Origin: Bacteroidota bacterium
GTDB lineage: Bacteria; Bacteroidota; Bacteroidia; Cytophagales; Cytophagaceae
Length of the DNA: 64,000 nt
Assembly (NCBI GenBank): GCA_023392125.1
Contig: JAEVZS010000021.1
Coordinates: 1 to 64,000 of the forward strand
Direction: 5' to 3'
This document shows positions 18,752 to 28,321 of this stretch, piece by piece (position 1 is the stretch's first letter; every line of letters begins with the position of its first letter). Below the pieces are notes generated by a model. It saw only the letters and a program-made list of their open reading frames with translations, had not been told where the DNA came from and made no database searches. Both the position numbers and the translations under genes were made by a program.

Positions 18752-21700
18752 ATGATTGATCAGCTTATCGCATATTGTGTGCGAAATAAAATCATTGTAT
18801 TCACCGGTGTAATTATGTTGATTGCCTGGGGGATATATTCATTAAAAAACTTGCCTATTGATGCCGTACCCGATATTACCAATAATCAGGTGCAGGTAAT
18901 TACCTCATCACAAACCCTGGCTGCTCAGGAAGTCGAGCAGTTTATTACGTATCCTGTAGAAATCGCTCTGGCCAATATACCAGGCATAGAAGAAATCCGG
19001 TCAATCTCCCGTTTCGGACTTTCCGTGGTTACCGTTGTTTTTGAAGAAAATATGGATATTCTCAAAGCCAGGCAACTGGTCAGTGAACGTCTGCTGGTGG
19101 CTCAGGAAGCTATTCCGGAAGAAATGGGAAGACCGGAACTCGGGCCAATCACGACCGGACTAAGCGAAATTTACCAGTATATTCTTGAACCGGCCGAGGG
19201 ATATGAAGAAAAATATAGTCTGATGGAGCTGAGAACGATCCAGGACTGGATCGTTAAAAGACAGCTTTTGGGTGTGCCCGGTGTAGCAGAAGTCAGCTCG
19301 TTTGGCGGCTATCTGAAAGAATACGAAGTTGCAGTAAACCCCAATAAGCTAAGGAACTTTAATCTGACTATTCCGGATGTATACACAGCCCTCACCGGCA
19401 ACAACGCCAATACAGGCTCTGCCTATATTGAGAAAAATTCGGAAGCTTATTTTATCAGAGGCCTGGGCCTGATTCGGTCACTTGACGATATCCGCAATAT
19501 CCGTGTTGCTACTCTTGAGGGACTTCCGATTCTTGTGAGAGATATTGCACAGGTTGGTTATGGTGCTGCCGTTCGCTACGGAGCATTGACCAATGGCAGC
19601 AAAGGAGAAGCGGTGGGTGGTATTGTTCTGATGCTTAAGGATGCCAATTCCAACCAGGTAAGCAAACTCGTCAACGAAAAAATGCAAAGTATACAGCCGA
19701 CTCTGCCCGAAGGCGTTAAAGTGCATGTATTTCTTGACCGGTCAGATCTTATTTCCAGAGCAATCAGCACAGTTACCAAAAATCTGGTAGAAGGCGGTCT
19801 GATTGTAGTTTTTGTACTGGTACTCTTTTTAGGCAATCTCAGAGCAGGTCTGGTAGTTGCCTCAGTAATTCCCCTTTCCATGCTTTTCGCTCTTGGCATG
19901 ATGAATCTCTTCGGAATTTCAGGAAATCTGATGAGCCTTGGAGCAATTGACTTCGGACTTATCGTTGACGGTGCTGTAATTATTGTCGAGGCCATCATCC
20001 ACCGGTTGCATAAACTGAGTCCGGACAGACTTGGCAGCCGGGAAGATTTTAATAATGAAGTCATAAAGGCTTCAGTTAAAATCCGAAAATCGGCAGCTTT
20101 CGGGGAATTGATCATCATGATTGTTTATCTCCCCATACTCGCTCTTACAGGTATCGAAGGCAAAATGTTTAAGCCAATGGCTATAACCGTGACTTTTGCC
20201 ATACTTGGAGCGCTCATACTTTCCATGACCTATGTACCGGCTGCATCCAGTCTCTTTCTGAAGCGAAGTGACAGGGAAAGCTTTGCAGACCGTCTGATGC
20301 GGCGTATTACCGGCATCTATACGCCGGCCATCAGGCAGGTTCTGAAATACAAAACGGTGGTCTGGATCTCCGCTCTCGCCTTATTTGTCTGTTCACTTTT
20401 TGCGTTTTCCCGTTTAGGAGGTGAATTTATACCCAATCTTGATGAAGGAGATTTTGCTATCGAATTTCGGCTGACTCCCGGATCTTCTCTTGAGCAAACC
20501 GTTCAGACGACCCTCAAAGCAGGCGAAATTCTGGAAAAAAACTTCCCGGAGGTAAAAGATATTGTCGGTAAGATAGGCTCAGCAGAAATCCCGACCGATC
20601 CTATGCCTATGGAAGCCTGCGACCTGATCGTTGTGCTCAAGGATAAAGACGAGTGGACTTCTGCCGGAACAAAAGAAGAACTGGCCGAAAAAATGGCCGA
20701 AAAGCTCTCTGTCCTTCCAGGAGTAGAAATTGGTTTTATGCAGCCGATACAAATGCGCTTCAACGAGCTAATGACCGGCGCCAAGCAGGATATAGTCATT
20801 AAACTATTTGGCGAGGATCTCGATATTCTGGCCTCTAATGCAGAAAAAGCCGGAAAGCTTATTAAAAATGTAAAGGGTATTGGTGACATATACATTGAAA
20901 AGACCAAAGGCCTTCCACAGATCATCGTTGAGTACCGGCGTGAAAAAATGGCTCAGTACGGAGTGGATATTACCACAGCCAATCTGATTCTTCAGGCAGC
21001 TTTTGCCGGAGAGCAGGCAGGCATCGTCTACGAGGAACAAAAGCGCTTTGATCTTAAAATCCGCCTCGACAAAAAGCACAGATCCAATATTGAGGATCTG
21101 AAAAATTTGTATGTTCCGACCGGCAACGGTGCACAGATTCCCATGACGGAGATTGCAGATATAAGCGTCAGAGAAGGCCCTTCTCAGATAAGCCGTGAAA
21201 AGGCCCAGCGTAAAATCATTATCGGGCTCAATGTCAGAAACAGAGATATTAAAAGTGTGGTAAGTGATGTAGAAGAAATTTTAAACGCTCAGCTAAAGCT
21301 TCCTTCCGGATACTTTATTGAATATGGCGGACAGTTTAAAAACCTGGAAGACGGTCAGCACAGATTAATGATGATCGTCCCGATTGCTCTGCTGGTTATC
21401 CTTCTTCTGCTGTATGTTACCTTCAATTCAGTCCGGCATGCGCTACTGATCTTTACTGCTATTCCCTTTGCCATAGTTGGCGGCATTTTCTCTCTGATCA
21501 TCAGGGGACTGCCATTTAGTATATCAGCCGGAGTCGGGTTTATTGCCCTGTCAGGTGTTGCTGTCTTAAACGGGATCGTCATGATTGCTATTTTCAATGA
21601 TTTAAAAGAGCAGGGTATAAAAGATTTGTACCAGAGAGTCATTGAAGGAACAAGTATACGATTGCGCCCGGTATTAATGACAGCTACTGTTGCCTCTCTG

Positions 21701-23116
21701 GGATTTATTCCTATGGCTTTTTCGACTTCTGCAGGAGCCGAAGTACAAAGGCCTCTGGCTACGGTTGTAATCGGCGGCCTGATTACCTCAACAATTCTGA
21801 CGCTGTTTGTCCTTCCTGTACTTTATATCCTCTTTGAAAATATGAAATTCAAATTCCGTGTTTTCGGAAAGACCCTGTTTATATTACCTTTACTTGTTCT
21901 GTTGCCGTTTATAAACAAAGGCCAGACTGGTAGCCCGACGGATACCATCAGTCTCGATCAGGCCATCAGAATAGCCCATGAAAATAATCCTGGTATACAA
22001 GAGGCTGCCTATGAAAAAGACCGGCTTCATATGCTGAAAAAGACTGCAGTCAGCATACAGCCTGCAAATATCAGCGGAGCTTACGGTCAGTTTGACAGTT
22101 TCGCCAATGACAATTCATTTACCATTTCCCAGGATTTTAACAATCCACTGGAATACTCAGCCATGGGCAGGCTGCTCAACGAGGAATATAAAGCTGGTGT
22201 ATTTGCTTACGAGCATATTCGCAAATTACTGGAAAGAGATGTCAGGCAACTCTATTATCAGGCGCTTGTAGCCAGAGAACGTATCAATACACTCAAACAG
22301 CTGGATACGCTGTATAGTCAGTTTGACCGGTTTGCCAGATTAAAATTCGAAGTAGGAGAATCTCCTTATCTGGAAATCATTTCGGCCGAAACCCGACTCC
22401 TTGAAATACGAAACCGGATCTTTATAGCAGAGGCAGATTACCGAAGCCTGTATCGGAAATTAAAGACCCTGATTGTATATCCTGATGAGTTTATCCTGTC
22501 TGATGCGTCAATTGTTTATGAGCCTGCAAAAAAGGATACGGCTGAGTATTCCAGCCATCCTTTAATGATGGCTGCCAGACAAAATATCAGCTCGGCCGAA
22601 GCCGGGCGGAAGCTGGAATCCGCACGTCTCTTACCGGGTCTGAGCCTTGGATTTCATTCCCAGACATTACAGGGTTTCCACCCCGTCAATGCTCAGGGAG
22701 ATGAAGTTTATGCAGGCAAGGATACCAGATTCAATAATGTTTCTGCCGGTTTATCTATCCCGATATGGTTTGGCCCTCAGAAGGCCCGTATACAGGCCGC
22801 CCGGGTGGGAGTTCTTAAAGCGAAATCAGGGCTTGACAATGTCTCACTGGAGCTCAGAAATAACATCAATGAGACCTATGCCAATTATCAGAAATATTCT
22901 GACGCTCATAAATTTTATACAGAATCGGCTCTGCCACAGTCCGACAAGCTTACGGAGTTCTCCTACAAAGCCTATCGTACCGGAGAAGCCGGCTATACTG
23001 AGTTATTGCAGAATATCAATGATGCGAACCAGATAAAGCTCAATTATCTCAATATACTTGAGCAGTTAAATCAAAATGCCATTCAACTCGACTATTTACT
23101 TGGAGGAAACCAATAA
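18752..23116 (+). CDS. czcA: CzcA-type heavy-metal RND pump fused to TolC-like outer-membrane factor
   Basis: The N-terminal ~1035 residues form an RND proton/metal antiporter (MIDQLIAYCVRNKI start; 12 TM layout). The TM4 motif DFGLIVDGAVIIVE (Asp400, Asp406, Glu413) matches the pattern of divalent-cation (Co/Zn/Cd, Ni) pumps rather than the Cu/Ag CusA class. Residues ~1036-1056 form a hydrophobic stretch ending NKGQ, like a signal peptide. Residues ~1057-1454 form a TolC-type outer-membrane factor (two coiled-coil repeats; SLDQAIRIAHENNPG). Such fusions occur in Bacteroidota. The adaptor gene overlaps the stop by one base. The metal is inferred from the motif, not shown. Confidence 0.9.
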   Translation: MIDQLIAYCVRNKIIVFTGVIMLIAWGIYSLKNLPIDAVPDITNNQVQVITSSQTLAAQEVEQFITYPVEIALANIPGIEEIRSISRFGLSVVTVVFEENMDILKARQLVSERLLVAQEAIPEEMGRPELGPITTGLSEIYQYILEPAEGYEEKYSLMELRTIQDWIVKRQLLGVPGVAEVSSFGGYLKEYEVAVNPNKLRNFNLTIPDVYTALTGNNANTGSAYIEKNSEAYFIRGLGLIRSLDDIRNIRVATLEGLPILVRDIAQVGYGAAVRYGALTNGSKGEAVGGIVLMLKDANSNQVSKLVNEKMQSIQPTLPEGVKVHVFLDRSDLISRAISTVTKNLVEGGLIVVFVLVLFLGNLRAGLVVASVIPLSMLFALGMMNLFGISGNLMSLGAIDFGLIVDGAVIIVEAIIHRLHKLSPDRLGSREDFNNEVIKASVKIRKSAAFGELIIMIVYLPILALTGIEGKMFKPMAITVTFAILGALILSMTYVPAASSLFLKRSDRESFADRLMRRITGIYTPAIRQVLKYKTVVWISALALFVCSLFAFSRLGGEFIPNLDEGDFAIEFRLTPGSSLEQTVQTTLKAGEILEKNFPEVKDIVGKIGSAEIPTDPMPMEACDLIVVLKDKDEWTSAGTKEELAEKMAEKLSVLPGVEIGFMQPIQMRFNELMTGAKQDIVIKLFGEDLDILASNAEKAGKLIKNVKGIGDIYIEKTKGLPQIIVEYRREKMAQYGVDITTANLILQAAFAGEQAGIVYEEQKRFDLKIRLDKKHRSNIEDLKNLYVPTGNGAQIPMTEIADISVREGPSQISREKAQRKIIIGLNVRNRDIKSVVSDVEEILNAQLKLPSGYFIEYGGQFKNLEDGQHRLMMIVPIALLVILLLLYVTFNSVRHALLIFTAIPFAIVGGIFSLIIRGLPFSISAGVGFIALSGVAVLNGIVMIAIFNDLKEQGIKDLYQRVIEGTSIRLRPVLMTATVASLGFIPMAFSTSAGAEVQRPLATVVIGGLITSTILTLFVLPVLYILFENMKFKFRVFGKTLFILPLLVLLPFINKGQTGSPTDTISLDQAIRIAHENNPGIQEAAYEKDRLHMLKKTAVSIQPANISGAYGQFDSFANDNSFTISQDFNNPLEYSAMGRLLNEEYKAGVFAYEHIRKLLERDVRQLYYQALVARERINTLKQLDTLYSQFDRFARLKFEVGESPYLEIISAETRLLEIRNRIFIAEADYRSLYRKLKTLIVYPDEFILSDASIVYEPAKKDTAEYSSHPLMMAARQNISSAEAGRKLESARLLPGLSLGFHSQTLQGFHPVNAQGDEVYAGKDTRFNNVSAGLSIPIWFGPQKARIQAARVGVLKAKSGLDNVSLELRNNINETYANYQKYSDAHKFYTESALPQSDKLTEFSYKAYRTGEAGYTELLQNINDANQIKLNYLNILEQLNQNAIQLDYLLGGNQ

Positions 23117-24342
23117 TGAAAGCGCTATTTCATACTACAATTATATTTTCTTTTCTGCTTATTCTGTTCATCGGCAACGGATGCAAATCAGAAAACCACG
23201 ATCATGACGAACACGATCATGAAAGTCCCGAAAGCGGGTCTGACAATCATTCAGAAAAGGACACACATCTGACTCTGACTCAAAAGCAGATGGATATCAT
23301 TGGAATGCAAATCGGTTTCCCCGAATACCGGCATCTGGAAGGAATGATACCAGCCAACGGCACTCTTGAACTGCCGCCGCAGAATAAAGCGGCCGTATCT
23401 TCCCTTCTTGGCGGACTTGTTGCCAGAATTTTTGTCATTCAGGGCGATAAAGTAAGCGCCGGTCAGACACTGGCTGTCATCGAAAACCCGGAAATAATAC
23501 AAATTCAGGAGAATTATCTCAAAGCTCATAGTGATCTGGAGTATGCCCGTAATGAGTTTGAAAGACAGGAAATACTTGCCGATGAAAAAGTGGTGGCAAC
23601 TAAAAAATTTCAGTTTGCCAAAACTGATTTTGAAAATAAAAAATCCGTGGCAGCCAGTCTCGAAAGCCAGCTTAAGCTGCTGGGAATATCAACGGATGCT
23701 GTCAGAAAAGGTCAGTTGGTGTCCGGCATACCGGTCAAAACCCCTATTAACGGCTATGTGCACCGCATAAATATATCAACAGGCTCCTATGCCAATCCGG
23801 CTGCCGAACTATTTTCTGTGGTCGATAATCATCATGTTCATATTGATCTGCATGTTTTCGAAAAGGATGCTGACAAGGTAAAAATAGGCCAGAAAGTGCT
23901 TTTCGGATTTTCAGAAAAAGGTGAGAAACACTATGAAGGCGAGATTTTTGCAGTCGGCAAAGCTTATGATGAAACAAGCAGATCGATCGGAATCCATGCC
24001 GAAATACGTAACAACAAAAATCAGCTGCTCATGCCGGGCATGTTTGTGCATGCACGCATTGTCACAGCGCAGACAAAAACCGAAGCACTGCCCGATGATG
24101 CTATCATTATGATGGGTGATCTGAATTATGTATACGCCCTTACAGATACCATTATCAACCGTGATACCAGCTATATTTTTACCAGATACGCAATCAAAAC
24201 AGGAATCAGTGATAACGGATTTACAAGTTATGAATTCATTCAGCAGCCGGAAAAATCTTATCCTATGGTTCTTAAAGGAACATACTATCTGAAGGCAATG
24301 GAAATACAAAACCAGGGTGGCGATATAGGGCACGGTCATTGA
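23116..24342 (+). CDS. RND periplasmic adaptor lipoprotein (CzcB/CusB-like)
   Basis: The 408-residue membrane-fusion protein links the pump to the outer-membrane channel. It has a lipobox FIGNGC (Cys23), then a His/Asp-rich segment at about 27-45 (NHDHDEHDHE) that can bind metal, then barrel-sandwich and beta-barrel adaptor parts (about 75-330; AVSSLLGGLVARIFVIQGDKV). Its ATG overlaps the pump stop codon (TAATG). A strong terminator follows. Confidence 0.88.
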   Translation: MKALFHTTIIFSFLLILFIGNGCKSENHDHDEHDHESPESGSDNHSEKDTHLTLTQKQMDIIGMQIGFPEYRHLEGMIPANGTLELPPQNKAAVSSLLGGLVARIFVIQGDKVSAGQTLAVIENPEIIQIQENYLKAHSDLEYARNEFERQEILADEKVVATKKFQFAKTDFENKKSVAASLESQLKLLGISTDAVRKGQLVSGIPVKTPINGYVHRINISTGSYANPAAELFSVVDNHHVHIDLHVFEKDADKVKIGQKVLFGFSEKGEKHYEGEIFAVGKAYDETSRSIGIHAEIRNNKNQLLMPGMFVHARIVTAQTKTEALPDDAIIMMGDLNYVYALTDTIINRDTSYIFTRYAIKTGISDNGFTSYEFIQQPEKSYPMVLKGTYYLKAMEIQNQGGDIGHGH

Positions 24343-24350
24343 TATACCAC

Positions 24351-24387
24351 AATCCATGAAACCGGAATAGTATCCGGTTCCATGGAT
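24351..24387 (+). terminator. Terminator after efflux operon
   Basis: AATCCATGAAACCGGA (24351-24366) pairs with TCCGGTTCCATGGATT (24372-24387) with a single mismatch and a 5-nt loop; TGATTTTA follows. It lies 9 bp after the adaptor stop. Confidence 0.75.
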
Positions 24388-24398
24388 TTGATTTTATG

Positions 24399-24421
24399 GT
24401 TACAACAACATTTTTGTTAAC
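24399..24421. promoter_or_regulatory. Imperfect inverted repeat before regulator start
   Basis: GTTACAACAA (24399-24408) faces TTGTTAAC (24414-24421), with a two-base bulge. It ends 7 bp before the start of the HMA-AraC regulator, where an autoregulatory operator could lie. It also overlaps the likely 5' leader, so a plain chance repeat in AT-rich DNA is possible. Confidence 0.25.
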
Positions 24422-24428
24422 TTAAGCC

Positions 24429-24998
24429 ATGCATATGAAAGAGGTAAGACTTCGTATTAAGAATATGGTTTGTCCGAGGTGCATCCGGGTTGTCCGTGAA
24501 GAACTGGAAGCTGCCGGAATGCACGTAAACGATATATCGCTTGGTGAAGCCAGCATACAATCTGAAGAAGAAATTGATCTCGAAAAGATACGTGTGGTGC
24601 TTACCAACGCAGGATTTGAACTTATCGATGACAAGAATAGCAGCCTGATTGAACGAATAAAAACGCTGGTTATCGAAATAATCCACCATGGCAAAGAAAA
24701 AAGCAATCTGAACTTTTCCGATATTATTGCCCGGGAAATAGGTAAAGATTACCATGCGCTCAGTTCACTATTTTCAACCATCGAGAACACTACCATCGAG
24801 AAGTTTATAATCAATCAAAAAATTGAAAAAGTAAAAGAGCTGTTATTTTATGATGAGCTTACGTTGAGCGAAATCGCATGGAAGCTGGATTACAGCAGCT
24901 CCGCTCACTTATCAGCACAGTTTAAGCAGGTAACGGGTATGACACCCACCCAGTTTAAAAAAAGCAGAGGCAAACACTCATCCATCGATACTATATAA
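24429..24998 (+). CDS. HMA-like metal-sensing AraC-type transcription regulator
   Basis: The 189-residue protein begins with an HMA-like domain (about 3-75) carrying the metal pair MVCPRC (Cys15, Cys18). After a linker it has an AraC-type double helix-turn-helix (about 95-182; LSEIAWKLDYSSSAHLSAQF, TGMTPTQFKKSR). There is no sugar-binding cupin. It probably senses a metal ion and controls the efflux genes just upstream, or itself. That is inferred from the domains and the location. Confidence 0.82.
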   Translation: MHMKEVRLRIKNMVCPRCIRVVREELEAAGMHVNDISLGEASIQSEEEIDLEKIRVVLTNAGFELIDDKNSSLIERIKTLVIEIIHHGKEKSNLNFSDIIAREIGKDYHALSSLFSTIENTTIEKFIINQKIEKVKELLFYDELTLSEIAWKLDYSSSAHLSAQFKQVTGMTPTQFKKSRGKHSSIDTI

Positions 24999-25115
24999 TA
25001 AAATACCTGTAGTTCCGAATCACTTTATTTCTTAAGCATTTTGCCTGTAAACAATTCCTTTTCTTAAAGTATTAGTATAAGAAAATCCGAATCAGATTAA
25101 AGGCATGATGCGATT

Positions 25116-25877
25116 ATGAGGACAAGGGATATAGTCTGTATTTTTTCCATCCAGATTTTACTGCTTCTGCTTGCGGGCAATTGTTCCGTAAAAAAAACTG
25201 AAAATAAGCTCAGCCGGTCTGCCCCGGAAAGTATGTATCAGGCGCTACCTCTGAGCCAGCTGTATTATTCCTGCCCGCAACATCCCCAGATTCGCCAATA
25301 CAATCCCGGATTATGCTCCATATGCCGGTCAGATCTGATTAAAAGCGGCGCACTGGTACAGGAAACCAGGAGAATGGAATCCGATCTTTACCCGATCAGT
25401 AAAACCTTTCAGCCCGTATATATTCCTCTGAAGGATGCAACCATAGTTACTGACAGCGCCATAGAAATGAATACGTTTTCTACCTTAGTCAATCTCACAA
25501 AAGAGGAATCCGCCGTATTTAAATCCAGTCAGGTTGTCCGGCTGGTCGATCAGGAAAATGGTACAGAGCTGCTTGCTTATCTGGAATACCTGGATAAATA
25601 TCCCAAAGAAACCAGAACTGTCAGGCTTTCATTTATTCTGAGCAATGATTCCTTCTCCCGAAAAATTACAAATCTGAGAATAAAAGCATATAAGGAAGGT
25701 TTCTGGATCCCTAAAAACGGGATACAATTCGAAAACGGGATACCTTCTGTCCTTCTGTATCGTAACAAAACCGCAGAAATAACAGAAGTACAGACCGGTA
25801 TCGAATCCGAATACTTTGTTGAAATAACTGAAGGAGTTCATCCGGGAGACACCCTGCTTCTTTTCAATGATTTCTGA
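25116..25877 (+). CDS. Lipoprotein with heavy-metal-binding (HMBD-like) motif
   Basis: The 253-residue protein has a lipobox (LAGNC, Cys23) and a motif YSCPQHPQIRQYNPGLCSIC at about 51-70, the Cys/His pattern of heavy-metal-binding domains fused to efflux adaptors (usual form CPMHP...CPICG). It departs from that form in having Gln for Met and CSICRSDL for CPICGMDL. The C-terminal ~150 residues look like the last beta domain of a CusB/HlyD adaptor (ITEVQTGIESEYFVEITEGV), but no barrel-sandwich half is present. It may be a cut-down adaptor or a metal chaperone. Confidence 0.7.
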   Translation: MRTRDIVCIFSIQILLLLLAGNCSVKKTENKLSRSAPESMYQALPLSQLYYSCPQHPQIRQYNPGLCSICRSDLIKSGALVQETRRMESDLYPISKTFQPVYIPLKDATIVTDSAIEMNTFSTLVNLTKEESAVFKSSQVVRLVDQENGTELLAYLEYLDKYPKETRTVRLSFILSNDSFSRKITNLRIKAYKEGFWIPKNGIQFENGIPSVLLYRNKTAEITEVQTGIESEYFVEITEGVHPGDTLLLFNDF

Positions 25878-25894
25878 TCGGTTTTCCGAAAGAC

Positions 25895-28171
25895 CTATTC
25901 TTCTTCCTGGAAAGTCAGCTCCGGATCCAGAGGAATCATAAGAGAATCGGTCTGCAATGAATCAGCAACCGGGTCAGGACAATGTATTTCCACGGAATAT
26001 CCGGATGGTTTGGGAAAATATCCCGGACGGATATCCAGCGCGGTATCAGCATAAACCTTCTCCATAAAAATACCAAAAATCGGTAATGCAGTTTTTGATC
26101 CTTCACCGGTAGCACTGGTTTTAAAATGGATACAGCGATCCTCACCCCCAACCCACATGCCGGCAACCAGATCATTGGTTACTCCGATAAACCAGCCATC
26201 AGAATAATTGGAAGTAGTACCTGTTTTTCCCCCGATCTGGTTGCCACGAAAAATATCATAGGAAAATAAAGCCTGTGAAGTCCCGCCATGCACTTCGGTT
26301 CCACCTGCCAGCATGTAAGCCATGGTATAGGCCTGTTCCGGGGTAAGCGCTACGCGCACATCCGGATTGGCTTCATACAGGACATTTCCTTTGTTATCTT
26401 CGATTCTGCTGATATAATAAGGCTCAATGTATACTCCTTTATTTATAAAAGTTGCATATGCACCCGTCAGCTCATAAACCGAAACATCACTTGGCCCCAA
26501 AGCAAGTGAAGGAACAGCTGCCAGCTCACTTTGAATTCCAAGTGACCGGGCTGTTTTAATAACTTCTTCATAACCTACTTTCTGCATAAGCGCAGCAGCC
26601 ACTGTATTTACGGAACGTGCCATAGCCTTGCGCAATGTCATGTCTTCTCCGGTAAAAACCCAGTCTGCATTTTTGGGAGACCAGCGCTTTTTTACTCCGT
26701 CCTCTTCATAGGTTATAGTCAGCGCCTGATCAACAATTCTGTCGCAGGGAGTATATCCCTGTTTGATAGCAGTAGCATAAACCAATGGCTTAAAGGCAGA
26801 TCCGGGCTGTCTTTTCGCCTGCCTGACATGATCATACTGAAAATAACGATGATCATTTCCTCCAACCCAGGACTTGATCTCGCCGGTTTGAGGCTTTACC
26901 GCCATAAATCCGGTATGCAGAAAATGCTTGTAATAGGCAAGCGAATCTTTCATACTAAAAACTGTATCCCTGATTCCGGACCATGAAAAGACCCTCATAC
27001 GCCTGGGTTTTTCAAGATAGTAATCAATAGAGTCATTGTTTGATCCATATTTGTCTTTCAGGTACTGATAATATGGCGTATTTACGATCGAGTTGTCAAT
27101 AAAATCCGGGATTTCTTTTTTGTTTTCATACACCCACGGATTCTTTCCTTCCCAATGGTTTAAAAATCGTCTGTGCAGCGAACGCATATGTTTTTCAACA
27201 GCCTCTTCGGCATATTTCTGCAAGGAGTAATTAAGCGTAGTATGTACTACCAGTCCCTCGGCATACATATCAATATCCTTTGTTTTGCACCATTCGGCTA
27301 AAAAACGCATTACTTCCGCCCGGAAATAGGGTGCCAGCGTTTCCTCTGTTTCCATAAGCTTACTCTGATAGTTCACATTAAGCGGTACAGATGAAAAATA
27401 TTTGAGCTGATTCTCAGAGATACGGCCTGATTCAAACATGAGCTTAAGCACGACATTTCTCCGGATATAGGCATTATCAGGATTGACAGCAGGATTGTAG
27501 GTGGTGGTTGCCTTCAACGCTCCGATAAGCGTGGCAGCCTGTCCCGGATTCAGCTTATCTGGCGTTGTATTAAAAAAGCGTTTGGCGGCTACTTTTATTC
27601 CGAAAGAATTGCTGCCAAAGTCAACGGTATTAAGGTACAATGTCAGTATTTCCTTTTTTGTATAATTTTTTTCCAGCCGAATAGCCGTAATCCATTCTTT
27701 AATTTTATAGATTACCTGCCGGAAACCCGGCACTACATTGAGTAAGCCTTCCGCATCAGCACGGGTTTTGTATAAATTCTTGGCAAGCTGCTGTGTAATG
27801 GTGCTCCCGCCTCTCTGTCCCCCTTTAACCATATACCAGAAAATCGCCGCCATACTGGTGGCATCAATTCCTGAATGTTCATAAAAGCGCAGATCTTCTG
27901 TTGCTATAAGTGCGTCTATGACTACCGGAGCTATTTCTTCGTAAGACACCGGCATCCTTTTTTCTCTGAAGTAGCGGCCTAACAATTCTCCTTCTTCTGA
28001 CAAAATTTCTACCGGCAGATCCGTTTTAGGGTTTTCGAGCTGATGTGCATCCGGCAAGGAGCCAAACAGATATAAAAAATTATAGCGGACTCCGGCTATC
28101 AACAAAAAGACAAACAGGCAACTACCCAAAAAAACTTTCCAGATCCACTTGATTATTTGCTCCACCGACAT
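25895..28171 (-). CDS. Class A penicillin-binding protein (PBP1A type)
   Basis: This bifunctional enzyme polymerises and cross-links peptidoglycan. Its 758 residues have an N-terminal TM anchor (about 10-30) and a GT51 glycosyltransferase domain with catalytic Glu92 in EDLRFYEHSG and GGSTITQQLAKNLY. The transpeptidase domain has Ser458/Lys461 in GSAFK, SVN, and KTGTT (Lys649). It ends with an acidic tail (DPELTFQEEE). The gene is convergent with the metal lipoprotein gene, 17 bp apart. No key residue looked for is missing. Confidence 0.93.
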   Translation of the reverse strand: MSVEQIIKWIWKVFLGSCLFVFLLIAGVRYNFLYLFGSLPDAHQLENPKTDLPVEILSEEGELLGRYFREKRMPVSYEEIAPVVIDALIATEDLRFYEHSGIDATSMAAIFWYMVKGGQRGGSTITQQLAKNLYKTRADAEGLLNVVPGFRQVIYKIKEWITAIRLEKNYTKKEILTLYLNTVDFGSNSFGIKVAAKRFFNTTPDKLNPGQAATLIGALKATTTYNPAVNPDNAYIRRNVVLKLMFESGRISENQLKYFSSVPLNVNYQSKLMETEETLAPYFRAEVMRFLAEWCKTKDIDMYAEGLVVHTTLNYSLQKYAEEAVEKHMRSLHRRFLNHWEGKNPWVYENKKEIPDFIDNSIVNTPYYQYLKDKYGSNNDSIDYYLEKPRRMRVFSWSGIRDTVFSMKDSLAYYKHFLHTGFMAVKPQTGEIKSWVGGNDHRYFQYDHVRQAKRQPGSAFKPLVYATAIKQGYTPCDRIVDQALTITYEEDGVKKRWSPKNADWVFTGEDMTLRKAMARSVNTVAAALMQKVGYEEVIKTARSLGIQSELAAVPSLALGPSDVSVYELTGAYATFINKGVYIEPYYISRIEDNKGNVLYEANPDVRVALTPEQAYTMAYMLAGGTEVHGGTSQALFSYDIFRGNQIGGKTGTTSNYSDGWFIGVTNDLVAGMWVGGEDRCIHFKTSATGEGSKTALPIFGIFMEKVYADTALDIRPGYFPKPSGYSVEIHCPDPVADSLQTDSLMIPLDPELTFQEEE

Positions 28172-28321
28172 CTGTAACCGACTATAAATAGATTCCTAAA
28201 TATACATGAATTTATACAATAGGCAGAAATAGCAAGGGGAAGTTTTATCTTCTCTGATATGCTAAAACCGCAACTTCAAAAACTGAATTAGTACCATTAT
28301 CAAGATGGCAGGAGCAGTATT

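Noticed and set aside
18752..21850. Copper-type CusA assignment for the pump
   Set aside because: The DFG...DGAV...E motif fits the divalent-cation class better.
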